Below, in pieces: positions 1 through 7,511 of a stretch of DNA of 64,000 nucleotides. This stretch comes from Mucilaginibacter paludis DSM 18603 (GTDB lineage: Bacteria; Bacteroidota; Bacteroidia; Sphingobacteriales; Sphingobacteriaceae): NCBI RefSeq assembly GCF_000166195.2, contig NZ_CM001403.1, positions 4,234,432 to 4,298,431 of the forward strand. Direction: 5' to 3'. The translations under genes and the position numbers were made by a program. Within the stretch, counting starts at the first letter, position 1; the number at the start of each line of letters is the position of its first letter. The notes beneath the pieces are model-generated. The model had not been told where the DNA came from. It made no database searches and was given only the letters and a program-made list of their open reading frames with translations.

Positions 1-271
1 GGCCGTTATCATAGGCGGCGGTTGCAGCGTCAAGCGCTTCCATGGCTTCTTTTTCGGTACCTAAGGGATAACTTCCAATCAGCTTTCTTTTTAAACCGTC
101 GGGTCCCGGGAAACATACCGGCGAATATACTTCGCTCACCGGCCCATCCCATTTTTTCATTTCGCCGTTGCTCAGATATTCCCTTTGGTGAACCTCCTCA
201 CCCAATTGAAATTCCTGCGGGATCTGGCTTTCCTCAATAAATAAGGATTTTAGTTGATCTTCAAAACTCAT
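1..271 (-). CDS. Aldehyde dehydrogenase family protein, GapN-like (partial, N-terminus only)
   Basis: The frame opens at the ATG at 269-271 on the minus strand and runs off the left edge, giving about 90 residues. The N-terminal text (MSFEDQLKSLF, then LSNGEMKKWDGPVSEVYSPVC, then IGSYPLGTEKEAMEALDAA) looks like the start of non-phosphorylating NADP-dependent glyceraldehyde-3-phosphate dehydrogenases of the aldehyde dehydrogenase superfamily. The Rossmann core and catalytic Cys/Glu lie outside the window, so the substrate cannot be confirmed. The enzyme would oxidise glyceraldehyde-3-phosphate to 3-phosphoglycerate with NADP. That fits its position downstream of the KDPG aldolase gene eda, which releases glyceraldehyde-3-phosphate; this role is inferred. 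A hairpin at 305-326 separates it from the transporter upstream, so it may have its own promoter in 272-304. Confidence 0.75.
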   Translation of the reverse strand, partial: MSFEDQLKSLFIEESQIPQEFQLGEEVHQREYLSNGEMKKWDGPVSEVYSPVCFPGPDGLKRKLIGSYPLGTEKEAMEALDAATAAYDNG

Positions 272-300
272 GTAATTGATTTCGTTATTTATTTTAATAA

Positions 301-331
301 TAAAGCGAGCCTGGTACCAGGCCCGCTTTTA
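301..331 (-). terminator. Rho-independent terminator after the hexuronate transporter
   Basis: The hairpin at 305-326 has arms GCGAGCCTGG and CCAGGCCCGC. On the minus strand it is followed by a T-rich run (TTTATTATT). It lies just after the stop of the transporter gene and before the GapN-like gene. Confidence 0.65.
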
Positions 332-344
332 TCAATGGTTGCTG

Positions 345-1718
345 TTAAAGTAATTCTTCCGAGCTTATCGGGCTAAATTTAGGCACCAGGATCTTCATTA
401 CACTCCAGGCAATTACATAGGCCAGCGCGCAGGTGCAAAACATAATCAGATACGCTGTTTGCGGTGTTTCAATATAATGCTGGGTTAACCTACCCGCAAG
501 TTGCTGGATAAGTACCCCGCCCAAACCACCGGCTGCACCGCCAATACCTGTAACGGAGCCTACAGCAATTTTAGGGAACATGTCGCTTACGGTAGTGAAC
601 AAATTAGCCGACCATGCCTGGTGAGCAGCGGCACCTAAACAGATAACCGCAATGGCAAGCAGCGATGCATTATCGCCAAATCTTGCTTTATCGCCAAAAT
701 ATTGGGTTGACAGTAATGCCAGTGGTAAAACCGCAATGATCAGCATGGAACGCATACGCGCCTTATAGGCTTCCATACCCCGGTTCATAAACAACATGGG
801 GATACGGCCACCGTATACACTGCCTAAAATGGCAATACCATATACTATAAATGTAGGCCAGCGTACATCGTGTGTGTTCATGCCGAATTGTTTTTTCAAA
901 TAATCGGGTAACCAGAACAACAGGAACCACCAAACACCATCCGTCATGAACTTGCCTACAAAAAAGGCCCAGGTTTGCGGATAACGTAATAATTTAAACC
1001 ACGAAACTTTAGCCTTGTCTTCAAGTAACGAAACATCTTCAGAGGGAGCCACATGTACAACTACATCATCGCTATGTATGTAATCATATTCCTGCTTGGT
1101 AAGAAATTTATGTTTTGATGGAGCATCATACAGGATAAACCAGAAGATGAGCCATATAAACCCGATTGCCCCGGTTAAGATGAAAGCCATTTTCCAGCCT
1201 AATGCAGGCCCGAAATAAAGCATACACCAGGGCACAAATAAGGAAGCTACCATAGCCCCGATGTTTGAGCCGCTGTTGAATATACCAGTAGCCAAAGCTC
1301 TTTCTTTTTTGGGGAACCACTCGGCAACGGTTTTAATAGAGGCCGGAAAGTTACCTGCCTCGCCTATGCCGAACAAACTTCTTACAGCAATATTCAACGC
1401 TACGGTGCGACCGACAAAAGCATTTAAAATACCGAATGACGACCAGGTTATCAACGATAATGCCAGGCCCAGCTTGGTGCCTATCTTATCAATAACCCAT
1501 CCGCTTATGATTGTTACAAAAGCATAAAAAAAGGTAAACCAGGATATCAGATTTCCGTAGTCAATGTTAGTCCAGCCAAATCCGCCCTGCTCAACGGGAG
1601 TACAAAAGTACTCCTTCAAATAACTAACCACCTGGCGGTCCATGTAGTTAATTGTAGTAGAAAAGAGAAGCAAGGCGGCAATGGTCCACCTGTATCTTCC
1701 CAATTTAGCTTCGGTCAT
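345..1718 (-). CDS. MFS transporter, hexuronate (ExuT-like) anion:cation symporter family
   Basis: This 457-residue inner-membrane protein has about twelve hydrophobic segments. Near residues 22-39 it has the ACS-family signature in the first helix (TINYMDRQVVSYLKEY). The closest recognisable group is the hexuronate/glucarate transporters (ExuT, GudP). Proton-coupled uptake of galacturonate or glucuronate is inferred from the family and from the location next to eda, kdgK and the uxa genes. The start at 1718 fits the usual short cytoplasmic N-terminus before helix 1. It follows eda on the same strand after 33 nt, so the two are probably co-transcribed, and the hairpin at 305-326 ends the unit. 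Confidence 0.88.
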   Translation of the reverse strand: MTEAKLGRYRWTIAALLLFSTTINYMDRQVVSYLKEYFCTPVEQGGFGWTNIDYGNLISWFTFFYAFVTIISGWVIDKIGTKLGLALSLITWSSFGILNAFVGRTVALNIAVRSLFGIGEAGNFPASIKTVAEWFPKKERALATGIFNSGSNIGAMVASLFVPWCMLYFGPALGWKMAFILTGAIGFIWLIFWFILYDAPSKHKFLTKQEYDYIHSDDVVVHVAPSEDVSLLEDKAKVSWFKLLRYPQTWAFFVGKFMTDGVWWFLLFWLPDYLKKQFGMNTHDVRWPTFIVYGIAILGSVYGGRIPMLFMNRGMEAYKARMRSMLIIAVLPLALLSTQYFGDKARFGDNASLLAIAVICLGAAAHQAWSANLFTTVSDMFPKIAVGSVTGIGGAAGGLGGVLIQQLAGRLTQHYIETPQTAYLIMFCTCALAYVIAWSVMKILVPKFSPISSEELL

Positions 1719-1751
1719 AATTTTTACGATTTAGATATTGGTAAGTAGCAA

Positions 1752-2414
1752 TTAACTTCTGCAGGCCTTCACTATTTCAATGGCCTCTTTAGTTGCAGCA
1801 GTTAATTCAGCATATTTTTGGTTTTCCATCACATCTTTGCTTACCAGTTTACTTCCCATCCCAACTGCGCAAACACCGGCTTTGAACCATCCGGAGATAC
1901 TTTCTTTTGTCATGTCCACCCCACCTGTAGGCATAAACAATAAGTTAGGGAAAAGCTCTTTGATACCCGATAAAAACGAGGGGCCCAGGATATTGCCCGG
2001 AAACAGCTTGATTACCTTAGCGCCCAGCTTTTCGGCACGGATAATTTCAGATGGCGTCATGCAACCCGGAAACCATAATATATCATGTTTATCAGCCACA
2101 GGTACTACATCTTCAACCAATCCGGGGCTAATAATATAATCAGCACCGGCGTCAATAAATTTCTGCGCGGTTTCACCATCTTTAATAGTGCCTATGCCCA
2201 GGTACATATCTTTAAGCTCTGTATCGCAAACTTTGCGCAATTTTTCAAAATTCTTAAAAGCGGCCTCGCCACGGTTAGTGTATTCAATAGTTTTTATACC
2301 TGCTTCGTAAAGCGCATATAAAAGCTTCACACTTACTTCCGCATCCTTGTTAAAAAACAAGGGTAAAATACCTTGCTCCGGTATTAATTTTAAAAGAGTT
2401 GATTTTTTGTCCAT
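1752..2414 (-). CDS. eda: 2-dehydro-3-deoxyphosphogluconate (KDPG) aldolase / 4-hydroxy-2-oxoglutarate aldolase
   Basis: This 220-residue class I aldolase has the Eda TIM-barrel signatures. A glutamate sits in KTIEYTNRGEA near residue 46. The Schiff-base lysine is in VIKLFPGN near residue 135. The phosphate-binding segment is FMPTGGVD. It splits KDPG into pyruvate and glyceraldehyde-3-phosphate, the last step of hexuronate catabolism and of the Entner-Doudoroff route. Its length matches the family (about 210). It is first in a minus-strand unit with the ExuT-like transporter and is divergent from kdgK, which makes its substrate. The shared 226-bp upstream region carries a LacI-type operator candidate at 2514-2526. 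Confidence 0.95.
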   Translation of the reverse strand: MDKKSTLLKLIPEQGILPLFFNKDAEVSVKLLYALYEAGIKTIEYTNRGEAAFKNFEKLRKVCDTELKDMYLGIGTIKDGETAQKFIDAGADYIISPGLVEDVVPVADKHDILWFPGCMTPSEIIRAEKLGAKVIKLFPGNILGPSFLSGIKELFPNLLFMPTGGVDMTKESISGWFKAGVCAVGMGSKLVSKDVMENQKYAELTAATKEAIEIVKACRS

Positions 2415-2513
2415 GGTAATAGTATAATTTAATGCCTCAATACATTTTGGGCTAAAGTAGAAAGAAATAAGATAAAGATGATGGCGTAACAGGCATTTAG
2501 TACAATTATTTAC

Positions 2514-2526
2514 GCAATCGTTCCCG
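2514..2526. promoter_or_regulatory. LacI-family operator candidate between eda and kdgK
   Basis: GCAATCGTTCCCG resembles the LacI-family pattern TGnAAnCGnTTnCA around a central CG. The same 13 bases recur at 17850-17862 upstream of kduD. The cognate regulator is not encoded in the window. Confidence 0.5.
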
Positions 2527-2568
2527 TAGATTTTTTTATAAAAACTTAGTAATTAGTTATGTTTAGTG

Positions 2569-2576
2569 TAATTTTG
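2569..2576 (+). promoter_or_regulatory. Candidate -7 box of the kdgK promoter
   Basis: TAATTTTG matches the Bacteroidota -7 element TAnnTTTG, 64 nt upstream of the kdgK ATG. No convincing TTTG lies at the -33 position. The operator candidate at 2514-2526 sits just upstream, which would suit regulation of this promoter. Confidence 0.4.
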
Positions 2577-2640
2577 GCAACCCTGCTTTTGCGGGTACAA
2601 TACCAATCACTTATTTATCAAATTTAAATCATACTAAACG

Positions 2641-3666
2641 ATGTCTAAAAAAGTCGTAACGCTGGGAGAGATCATGTTAAGATTATCAACTCCTGATTTT
2701 AAAAGATTTGTTCAAAGCGACACCTTTGATGTTACTTATGGTGGCGGTGAAGCAAACGTTGCAGCAGCGCTTTGCAACTATGGATTAAACGGAACATTTG
2801 TGTCCAAGGTTCCTGCAAATCCTATCGGTCAGGCTGCTATTAACCACTTACGCCGTTACGGTGTAGATACACAGTATGTTGCCCGCGGTGGCAAACGTTT
2901 AGGTATTTACTTTTTAGAAACAGGTGCTTCTATGCGTGCCTCGCAGGTGGTTTATGACCGTGCCGATGCTTCTATATCTGAAGTTGATGCCAGCGAGTTT
3001 GATTTTGACAAAATTTTTGAAGGTGCTGATTGGTTCCATACAACCGGTATTACCCCGGCCTTGAGCGATAAAGCTGCGGCGCTTACTTTAGCCGCATTAA
3101 AAGCCGCTAAAGAAAAAGGTATTACAACCAGCATCGACCTTAACTACCGTAAAAAATTATGGAGCAAAGAAAAAGCCCGCGAAGTAATGACCGAGCTTTG
3201 TAAATATGTTGACGTTTGTATTGGTAACGAAGAAGACGCTGATACCACTTTAGGTTTTAAAAGCGCTGGTACTGATGTTACCAAGGGCGAATTGAACCTT
3301 GACGGCTATAAAGATGTATTTAAACAAATGAAAGAAAAATTCGGGTTTAAATATATTGCTTCAACCTTACGCGAAAGCCATAGCGCATCTGATAACGGAT
3401 GGAGCGCCTTAGTGTACGATGGTAACGAATTTTACCACACTAAAGAATACAATGTACGTATTGTTGACCGTGTAGGTAGCGGCGACTCGTTTGCCAGCGG
3501 TTTCATTTTCGGTTTAGTTACCGGCTTGCCAATGGCTGATGCCGCCGAGTTTGGTGTTGCTGCCTCGGCTATTAAACACACCATCCCAGGTGACTTGAAC
3601 CACGCTACTTTAAGCGAAGTTCAGGAGCTGGTTAAGGGTGACGGCTCAGGCCGCGTTCAACGTTAG
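2641..3666 (+). CDS. kdgK: 2-dehydro-3-deoxygluconokinase (PfkB family)
   Basis: This 341-residue ribokinase/PfkB-family sugar kinase has the N-terminal substrate region YGGGEANVAAAL (about residues 34-45). Its C-terminal ATP/anion-hole motif VDRVGSGDSFASG (about residues 275-287) carries the catalytic Asp in GSGD. It phosphorylates 2-keto-3-deoxygluconate to KDPG, the substrate of Eda. The assignment to KDG rather than another sugar rests on the divergent eda gene and the uxa/kdu genes nearby. The ATG at 2641 directly precedes the conserved SKKVVTLGEIMLRLS start. A second PfkB kinase of the same subfamily lies at 6495-7511, so two KDG kinases may operate in this pathway. Confidence 0.92.
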   Translation: MSKKVVTLGEIMLRLSTPDFKRFVQSDTFDVTYGGGEANVAAALCNYGLNGTFVSKVPANPIGQAAINHLRRYGVDTQYVARGGKRLGIYFLETGASMRASQVVYDRADASISEVDASEFDFDKIFEGADWFHTTGITPALSDKAAALTLAALKAAKEKGITTSIDLNYRKKLWSKEKAREVMTELCKYVDVCIGNEEDADTTLGFKSAGTDVTKGELNLDGYKDVFKQMKEKFGFKYIASTLRESHSASDNGWSALVYDGNEFYHTKEYNVRIVDRVGSGDSFASGFIFGLVTGLPMADAAEFGVAASAIKHTIPGDLNHATLSEVQELVKGDGSGRVQR

Positions 3667-3671
3667 TAGGT

Positions 3672-3769
3672 AGTTATACTATGGTCCATGGTCGATAGTC
3701 CATGGACCATAGATAACTAATTAAATATAGTAGGTTTAGCTATGGACTATCGACCATGGACTATGGACT
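3672..3769. repeat. Pair of inverted palindromic repeats between kdgK and the YhcH gene
   Basis: The first unit at 3672-3718 is a long palindrome with nested arms AGTTAT/ATAACT and ATGGTCCATGG/CCATGGACCAT around an 8-nt loop. The second unit at 3740-3769 repeats the core in inverted orientation (CTATGGACTATCGACCATGG). The whole spacer between the two genes consists of this material. It looks like an interspersed REP-like element rather than a single terminator, since no T-tract follows. Confidence 0.8.
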
Positions 3770-3782
3770 AAAAAACTCAATC

Positions 3783-4235
3783 ATGATTATAGATAAATTA
3801 GCAGAAGCTGATAAATATTACAGCCTGCATAAAAACTACCAGGTAGCATTTGAATACCTGAAGGCTCAGGATTTACTTAACCTGGAAGTTGGCAAATACG
3901 AAATTGCCGATGGTGTTGTGGCTTTTGTAACCGATAAGGAAGGTGTTACTCCCGAGGTTGCGGCAGGCAAGTTTGAGTGCCATAATAAAAATATCGATAT
4001 TCAATTATGTATCCGCGGTACCGAAACCATCGCATGGAGACCCCGCACAGATTGTATTGACCCCAGAGGCGAATATAACGACGAGAAAGACGTGCTGTTT
4101 TACAACGACGCTGCCGATACCACCTTCAAATTAAAAGGCGGTCAGTTTGCCATTTTTTATCCAGAAGATGTTCACGCGCCAATGATGGGCGAGGGGCTGA
4201 TCAAAAAATTAGTAGTAAAAGTAAGGATAGCATAA
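3783..4235 (+). CDS. YhcH/YjgK/YiaL (DUF386) family protein
   Basis: I take the start at the ATG at 3783 (MIIDKLAEADKYY, 150 residues). The frame is open further upstream, but that part is translated from the palindromic repeat. The protein has the YhcH/YjgK/YiaL pattern: a helical start, then a cupin-like beta barrel with YEIADGVVAFV, HNKNIDIQLCIRGTE, and the C-terminal FAIFYPEDVHAPMM containing a conserved Asp-Val-His. Family members occur in sialic acid, uronate and other sugar operons and probably handle anomers or sugar-acid intermediates, but the reaction is not established. Here it follows kdgK on the same strand. A strong hairpin terminator stands right after its stop codon. Confidence 0.85.
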   Translation: MIIDKLAEADKYYSLHKNYQVAFEYLKAQDLLNLEVGKYEIADGVVAFVTDKEGVTPEVAAGKFECHNKNIDIQLCIRGTETIAWRPRTDCIDPRGEYNDEKDVLFYNDAADTTFKLKGGQFAIFYPEDVHAPMMGEGLIKKLVVKVRIA

Positions 4236-4249
4236 TAACTACCCTTATA

Positions 4250-4289
4250 AAAAAAGGCCTGCTTAAGATAATTGAGCAGGCTTTTTTTA
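4250..4289 (+). terminator. Rho-independent terminator of the kdgK-yhcH unit
   Basis: Arms GCCTGCT (4257-4263) and AGCAGGC (4275-4281) enclose an 11-nt loop and are followed by TTTTTTT. It begins about 15 nt after the stop of the YhcH-family gene. Confidence 0.9.
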
Positions 4290-4384
4290 TTTAATACCCA
4301 GCTGATAAACTGGTATTCAAAATATGTTAGGATGATTACTGTTCTTCTAACTCCGGGTTATTGAAAATAAAACTTTCAATAATA

Positions 4385-4416
4385 TTTGAAAGTTTAAAAA
4401 CAATGATCTACATTTG
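4385..4416 (+). promoter_or_regulatory. Promoter of the small membrane protein gene
   Basis: TTTG at 4385-4388, a 20-nt spacer and TACATTTG at 4409-4416 match the Bacteroidota sigma-ABfr consensus (TTTG, about 19 nt, TAnnTTTG). The predicted start point is near 4422, about 70 nt ahead of the ATG at 4493. Confidence 0.7.
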
Positions 4417-4492
4417 TATATGGAATTAGGAAATCATCTCGATACATGTTTCATTGGTTTCTGAAAAATTAATTACTTAAACAATCAATATC

Positions 4493-4873
4493 ATGAACTA
4501 CTTCATCTTAACCTACACTTTTTACCTCATTATCAGTATCGCCCTTACCGTTTGGGTAGCTAAGGTTCTTTTTAAAAACGGCCGGATATTTTTAGTGGAT
4601 ATCTTCCATGGCAATACGCTGCTGGCCGATTCTGTCAATAAACTTTTGGTAGTTGGCTTCTACCTGGTCAACATCGGCTACATGAGCCTCGCACTTAAAG
4701 AAGTTGGCGCCATCCCGGATACGCAGGTAGTGGTAGAAGTATTAAGCCGTAAATTGGGCTGGATCATTTTAATTTTAGGTGGTATGCATTTTTTGAATCT
4801 GATTGTTTTCTTTAAGTTACGCAATAGGGCCCAGCAACAATTGAAGGAACAGGCCGAAAAAGCCAATAATTAA
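4493..4873 (+). CDS. Small integral membrane protein, function unknown
   Basis: This 126-residue protein has three predicted membrane helices, at roughly residues 4-26, 48-70 and 87-108. It ends in a short charged, Gln/Lys/Glu-rich tail (RNRAQQQLKEQAEKANN) that probably forms a cytoplasmic helix. I do not recognise a named family. It stands alone, with its own promoter match at 4385-4416. Downstream, a hairpin with arms CTTGGCGA (4886-4893) and TCGCCAAG (4904-4911) is a weak terminator candidate without a T-run. Codon use and base composition match the surrounding genes. Confidence 0.75.
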   Translation: MNYFILTYTFYLIISIALTVWVAKVLFKNGRIFLVDIFHGNTLLADSVNKLLVVGFYLVNIGYMSLALKEVGAIPDTQVVVEVLSRKLGWIILILGGMHFLNLIVFFKLRNRAQQQLKEQAEKANN

Positions 4874-4930
4874 AGTGATATTAAGCTTGGCGAGTGCTTG
4901 CATTCGCCAAGTATTGGCGTAAAAATGTTA

Positions 4931-5440
4931 ACAATCCCGTGGCTTTGACAATGAAGATAAGATTGGACACAAGTCATTATAAGTAAGAACCCGGCCAGCC
5001 GGAAAGAAATACGGATGACGTTTGAAAAACATCTTAAACTATGTCATGCGAGGTACGAAGCAATCGCACGGAGGCATGTTCGCACTGCATAGTTCGCGAT
5101 TGCTTCGTACCTCGCAATGATATTTTTATACTGGCTGTCAATGATTTAAGAAGACATCATTATAAGCTCCCTACGGTCGGTTTTGGGTTACTTTTTGTAT
5201 CAAGACAAAACTGCGTTAGCAATCATTCACACCAAAAACAAACAACAGTGAATAACGTGGCAAGCCCCTTCACGCGGCGATTGAGCGTGCCGATGCTCTA
5301 AATTAAGGATACTGATTGTCGGAGCAAAGGCAGCACATTGATAATCAATGCACCTAATATGATGCATACTTACCGCTTTTAGAAGATCCCTCCTCGCGTC
5401 GGGATGACATGATGTAGAGATGTTAAGTATTGAAAATCAG
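4931..5440. repeat. Composite interspersed repeat, locus R1 (gene-free)
   Basis: Positions 4874-5541 hold no convincing gene. Positions 5044-5120 form a near-perfect inverted repeat with arms of about 24 nt (TCATGCGAGGTACGAAGCAA at the left). Positions 5255-5425 repeat, in opposite orientation, the block seen at 27085-27240: CGCGGCGATTGAGCGTGCCG, then the AATTAAGGATACTGATTGTC and GATCCCTCCTCGCGTCGGGA segments. The open frame at 5041-5301 merely crosses this repeat. Confidence 0.85.
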
Positions 5441-5541
5441 TATCTTAACAGCTAATCATTGCGTGATTTTAAAGCCAATATCTTTTTCATTGCTTTGTGG
5501 GCTCAAACTGAAACCGTAATACATTAATACCTTTATCAATT

Positions 5542-6429
5542 ATGAATAAGAAAGTCGTTTTAGCTGGGGGAACTGGCTTTGTTGGCCAGTTTTTGGCTGC
5601 GCAATTGCGCGATAGTGGTTATCAGGTTTTGATCATCTCCCGGCAACCAGGCCATATCCAATGGCAGGATGATAAAGCGATAATGGAAGCTCTGAATAAT
5701 GCCGACATGCTGATCAACCTTGCAGGCAAATCCGTTAATTGCAGGTATAATGATCAAAACAAGGCCGAGATTTTTAGTTCGAGATTGCAAACTACCAAAA
5801 TATTGGGCGAGGCTATATTAAAGTGCAGCAACCCGCCCGAGCTCTGGATTAATTCAAGCACAGGCACCATTTACAGGCATGCCGAGGATAGGGCCATGAC
5901 GGAGAGCACCGGCGAAATTGGGGGCGGTTTTTCGGTAGATGTAGCCACACAGTGGGAGCAGATGTTTTTTTCGTTCAATACGCCACGCACACGGCAGGTT
6001 GCCTTGCGGATGGCTATTGTACTGGGTAAAGCAGGAGGGGTGATGGGGCCATTTAAAAACCTGGTGAAATTTGGCCTGGGTGGCAAACAAGGCAATGGCA
6101 GGCAAAAATTCAGCTGGATCCATATCAAGGATGTGTTGAATATCATTCTTTTTATTAAAAACAATAGTCAACTTGCGGGGGTAGTTAATTGTTCATCGCC
6201 AAATCCGGTTGATAATCAAAAGTTGATGCAAACCCTGCGCGAAAGTATGAATATGAAATTCGGCCTGCCTTCGCCGGTATGGCTACTTAAAATGGGTGCT
6301 GTATTGATCAAAACGGAAACAGAACTGATCTTAAAAAGCCGTTGGGTAATACCCGAAAGGTTAACGGCGGCTGGGTTTCAATTTGAATATCCAGACATTA
6401 AATCGGCTATAACAAATTTGCTGAAATAA
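5542..6429 (+). CDS. TIGR01777-family NAD(P)-binding epimerase-like protein
   Basis: This 295-residue atypical extended SDR opens with the nucleotide-binding motif VVLAGGTGFVGQFLA (residues 5-19). It continues with NADMLINLAGKSVN, the INSSTGTIYRH segment in place of the usual catalytic serine region, and the SWIHIKDV motif near residue 194. The last 50 residues fit the DUF1731 domain typical of YfcH-like proteins. Family members are about 300 residues long and are linked to cell-division inhibition or carbohydrate epimerisation only by weak evidence, so the substrate is unknown. The start is an ATG after a long repeat region. It converges with the PfkB kinase gene, and a shared hairpin lies between them. 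Confidence 0.85.
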   Translation: MNKKVVLAGGTGFVGQFLAAQLRDSGYQVLIISRQPGHIQWQDDKAIMEALNNADMLINLAGKSVNCRYNDQNKAEIFSSRLQTTKILGEAILKCSNPPELWINSSTGTIYRHAEDRAMTESTGEIGGGFSVDVATQWEQMFFSFNTPRTRQVALRMAIVLGKAGGVMGPFKNLVKFGLGGKQGNGRQKFSWIHIKDVLNIILFIKNNSQLAGVVNCSSPNPVDNQKLMQTLRESMNMKFGLPSPVWLLKMGAVLIKTETELILKSRWVIPERLTAAGFQFEYPDIKSAITNLLK

Positions 6430-6478
6430 TAAGTTAACCGGTAACTTATTCTGGCTTATACGCAAGGTATTAAATTAA

Positions 6479-6517
6479 AAAAAAGTAAAGGCGTTTAATC
6501 AGTTGCCTTTACTTTTT
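6479..6517. terminator. Bidirectional terminator that overlaps the 3' end of the kinase gene
   Basis: AAAGTAAAGGC and GCCTTTACTTT form an 11-bp stem between converging genes, with A/T tracts on both sides. The right arm is the last codons of the minus-strand kinase gene, and the stop codon (6495-6497) lies in the loop. Confidence 0.8.
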
Positions 6518-7511
6518 TTACGGTAAGCACATCCTGGCCGGTAGCGTCGCCTTGTTCCTGTAATTTACCAAAAGCCGCTGCTGTGGCATAGTTGAGTAAT
6601 TCTTGTGGTTCGTGATTGTTATACAGGCCGTATATAAGGCCCGCCATAAAACAATCGCCGCTTCCGGAGCGATCAACAACGCCCGAGCAGCTAAACTCGT
6701 GCGAGTGATACGGTTTCCCCTGGGTATACAGGGCGGTATAGTATTTCAAGTCATCTTTATCACTGTCAAACCTAAAGGTGTTGGCAACCGTTTTACATTT
6801 AGGGAATCGGCGCATCATCTCTAAGGATGTAGCTTCGGCGTGGTCAAGGTAAGCCTGCTTGCTTCGCTTATCATGGATATGCTCGTCTATGGTGGTACCC
6901 AATAAGCTGTTGGCACTCCAGATGTTGCCCATTACCACATCGCAATGCTCAACCAATTTGGGCATTATTTCAATAGGCTGTTTACCATATTTCCATAAGC
7001 GCGAACGGTAATTTAAATCCACCGAGATGGTGATCTTTTTGCGTGAGGCAGCTTCCAGGGCTTCTAAGCAAACATCCGCAACGTTTTGATTAAGCGCTGG
7101 GCTGATGGCCGTAAAATTAAACCACGATACATCGCGCAATATTTTATCCCAATCAATCATGCCGGGCTTGAGTTCCGAAAAGGAAGAGCGATCACGATCA
7201 TAAACCATGCTGCCCTTTAAGTCGGCACCACGTTCCAGGTAATAGATCCCTATCCGGTTACCGGCAAACAAAATAGACGAGGTGAAAATGCCTTTATACT
7301 CCAGATAATCGATCACATGGCGAGACATGAAATTGTCCGGTAAAACAGTACAATATTTTACCGGAACATTCCATCCGGCCAAAGCCGTGGCCACGTTAGC
7401 CTCGGCACCGCCCATGTATAAATAAAAGGGATGTTTTTCGGCGTCAGCATCTAACGACGCGGGTGAAACGCGCAGCAATAATTCACCGAAACACAAAACT
7501 TTACTTATCAC
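6495..7511 (-). CDS. PfkB-family sugar kinase, second KDG-kinase-like enzyme
   Basis: This 338-residue PfkB/ribokinase-family kinase has MGGAEANVATALAG near residues 33-46 and the catalytic segment VVDRSGSGDCFMAG near residues 278-291. It aligns along its length with the KdgK at 2641-3666 (GGxEANVA, GIYYLERGA, VDLNYRxxLW, GSGD), although the two clearly differ. Its start overlaps the end of uxaC by 4 nt (7508-7511), so the two are translationally coupled. Phosphorylation of 2-keto-3-deoxygluconate, the product of UxaA encoded just upstream, is the simplest inference. A different keto-deoxy sugar acid cannot be excluded. The last codons form one arm of the transcription terminator. Confidence 0.85.
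   Translation of the reverse strand: MISKVLCFGELLLRVSPASLDADAEKHPFYLYMGGAEANVATALAGWNVPVKYCTVLPDNFMSRHVIDYLEYKGIFTSSILFAGNRIGIYYLERGADLKGSMVYDRDRSSFSELKPGMIDWDKILRDVSWFNFTAISPALNQNVADVCLEALEAASRKKITISVDLNYRSRLWKYGKQPIEIMPKLVEHCDVVMGNIWSANSLLGTTIDEHIHDKRSKQAYLDHAEATSLEMMRRFPKCKTVANTFRFDSDKDDLKYYTALYTQGKPYHSHEFSCSGVVDRSGSGDCFMAGLIYGLYNNHEPQELLNYATAAAFGKLQEQGDATGQDVLTVKKVKATD

Noticed and set aside
22..240. 72-codon plus-strand open frame at the left edge
   Set aside because: It lies antisense to the GapN-like coding sequence, which has recognisable family text.
5041..5301. 86-codon open frame on the plus strand
   Set aside because: It runs through the inverted repeat and the reverse copy of the composite repeat; the sequence is explained by the repeats and has no protein-like pattern.
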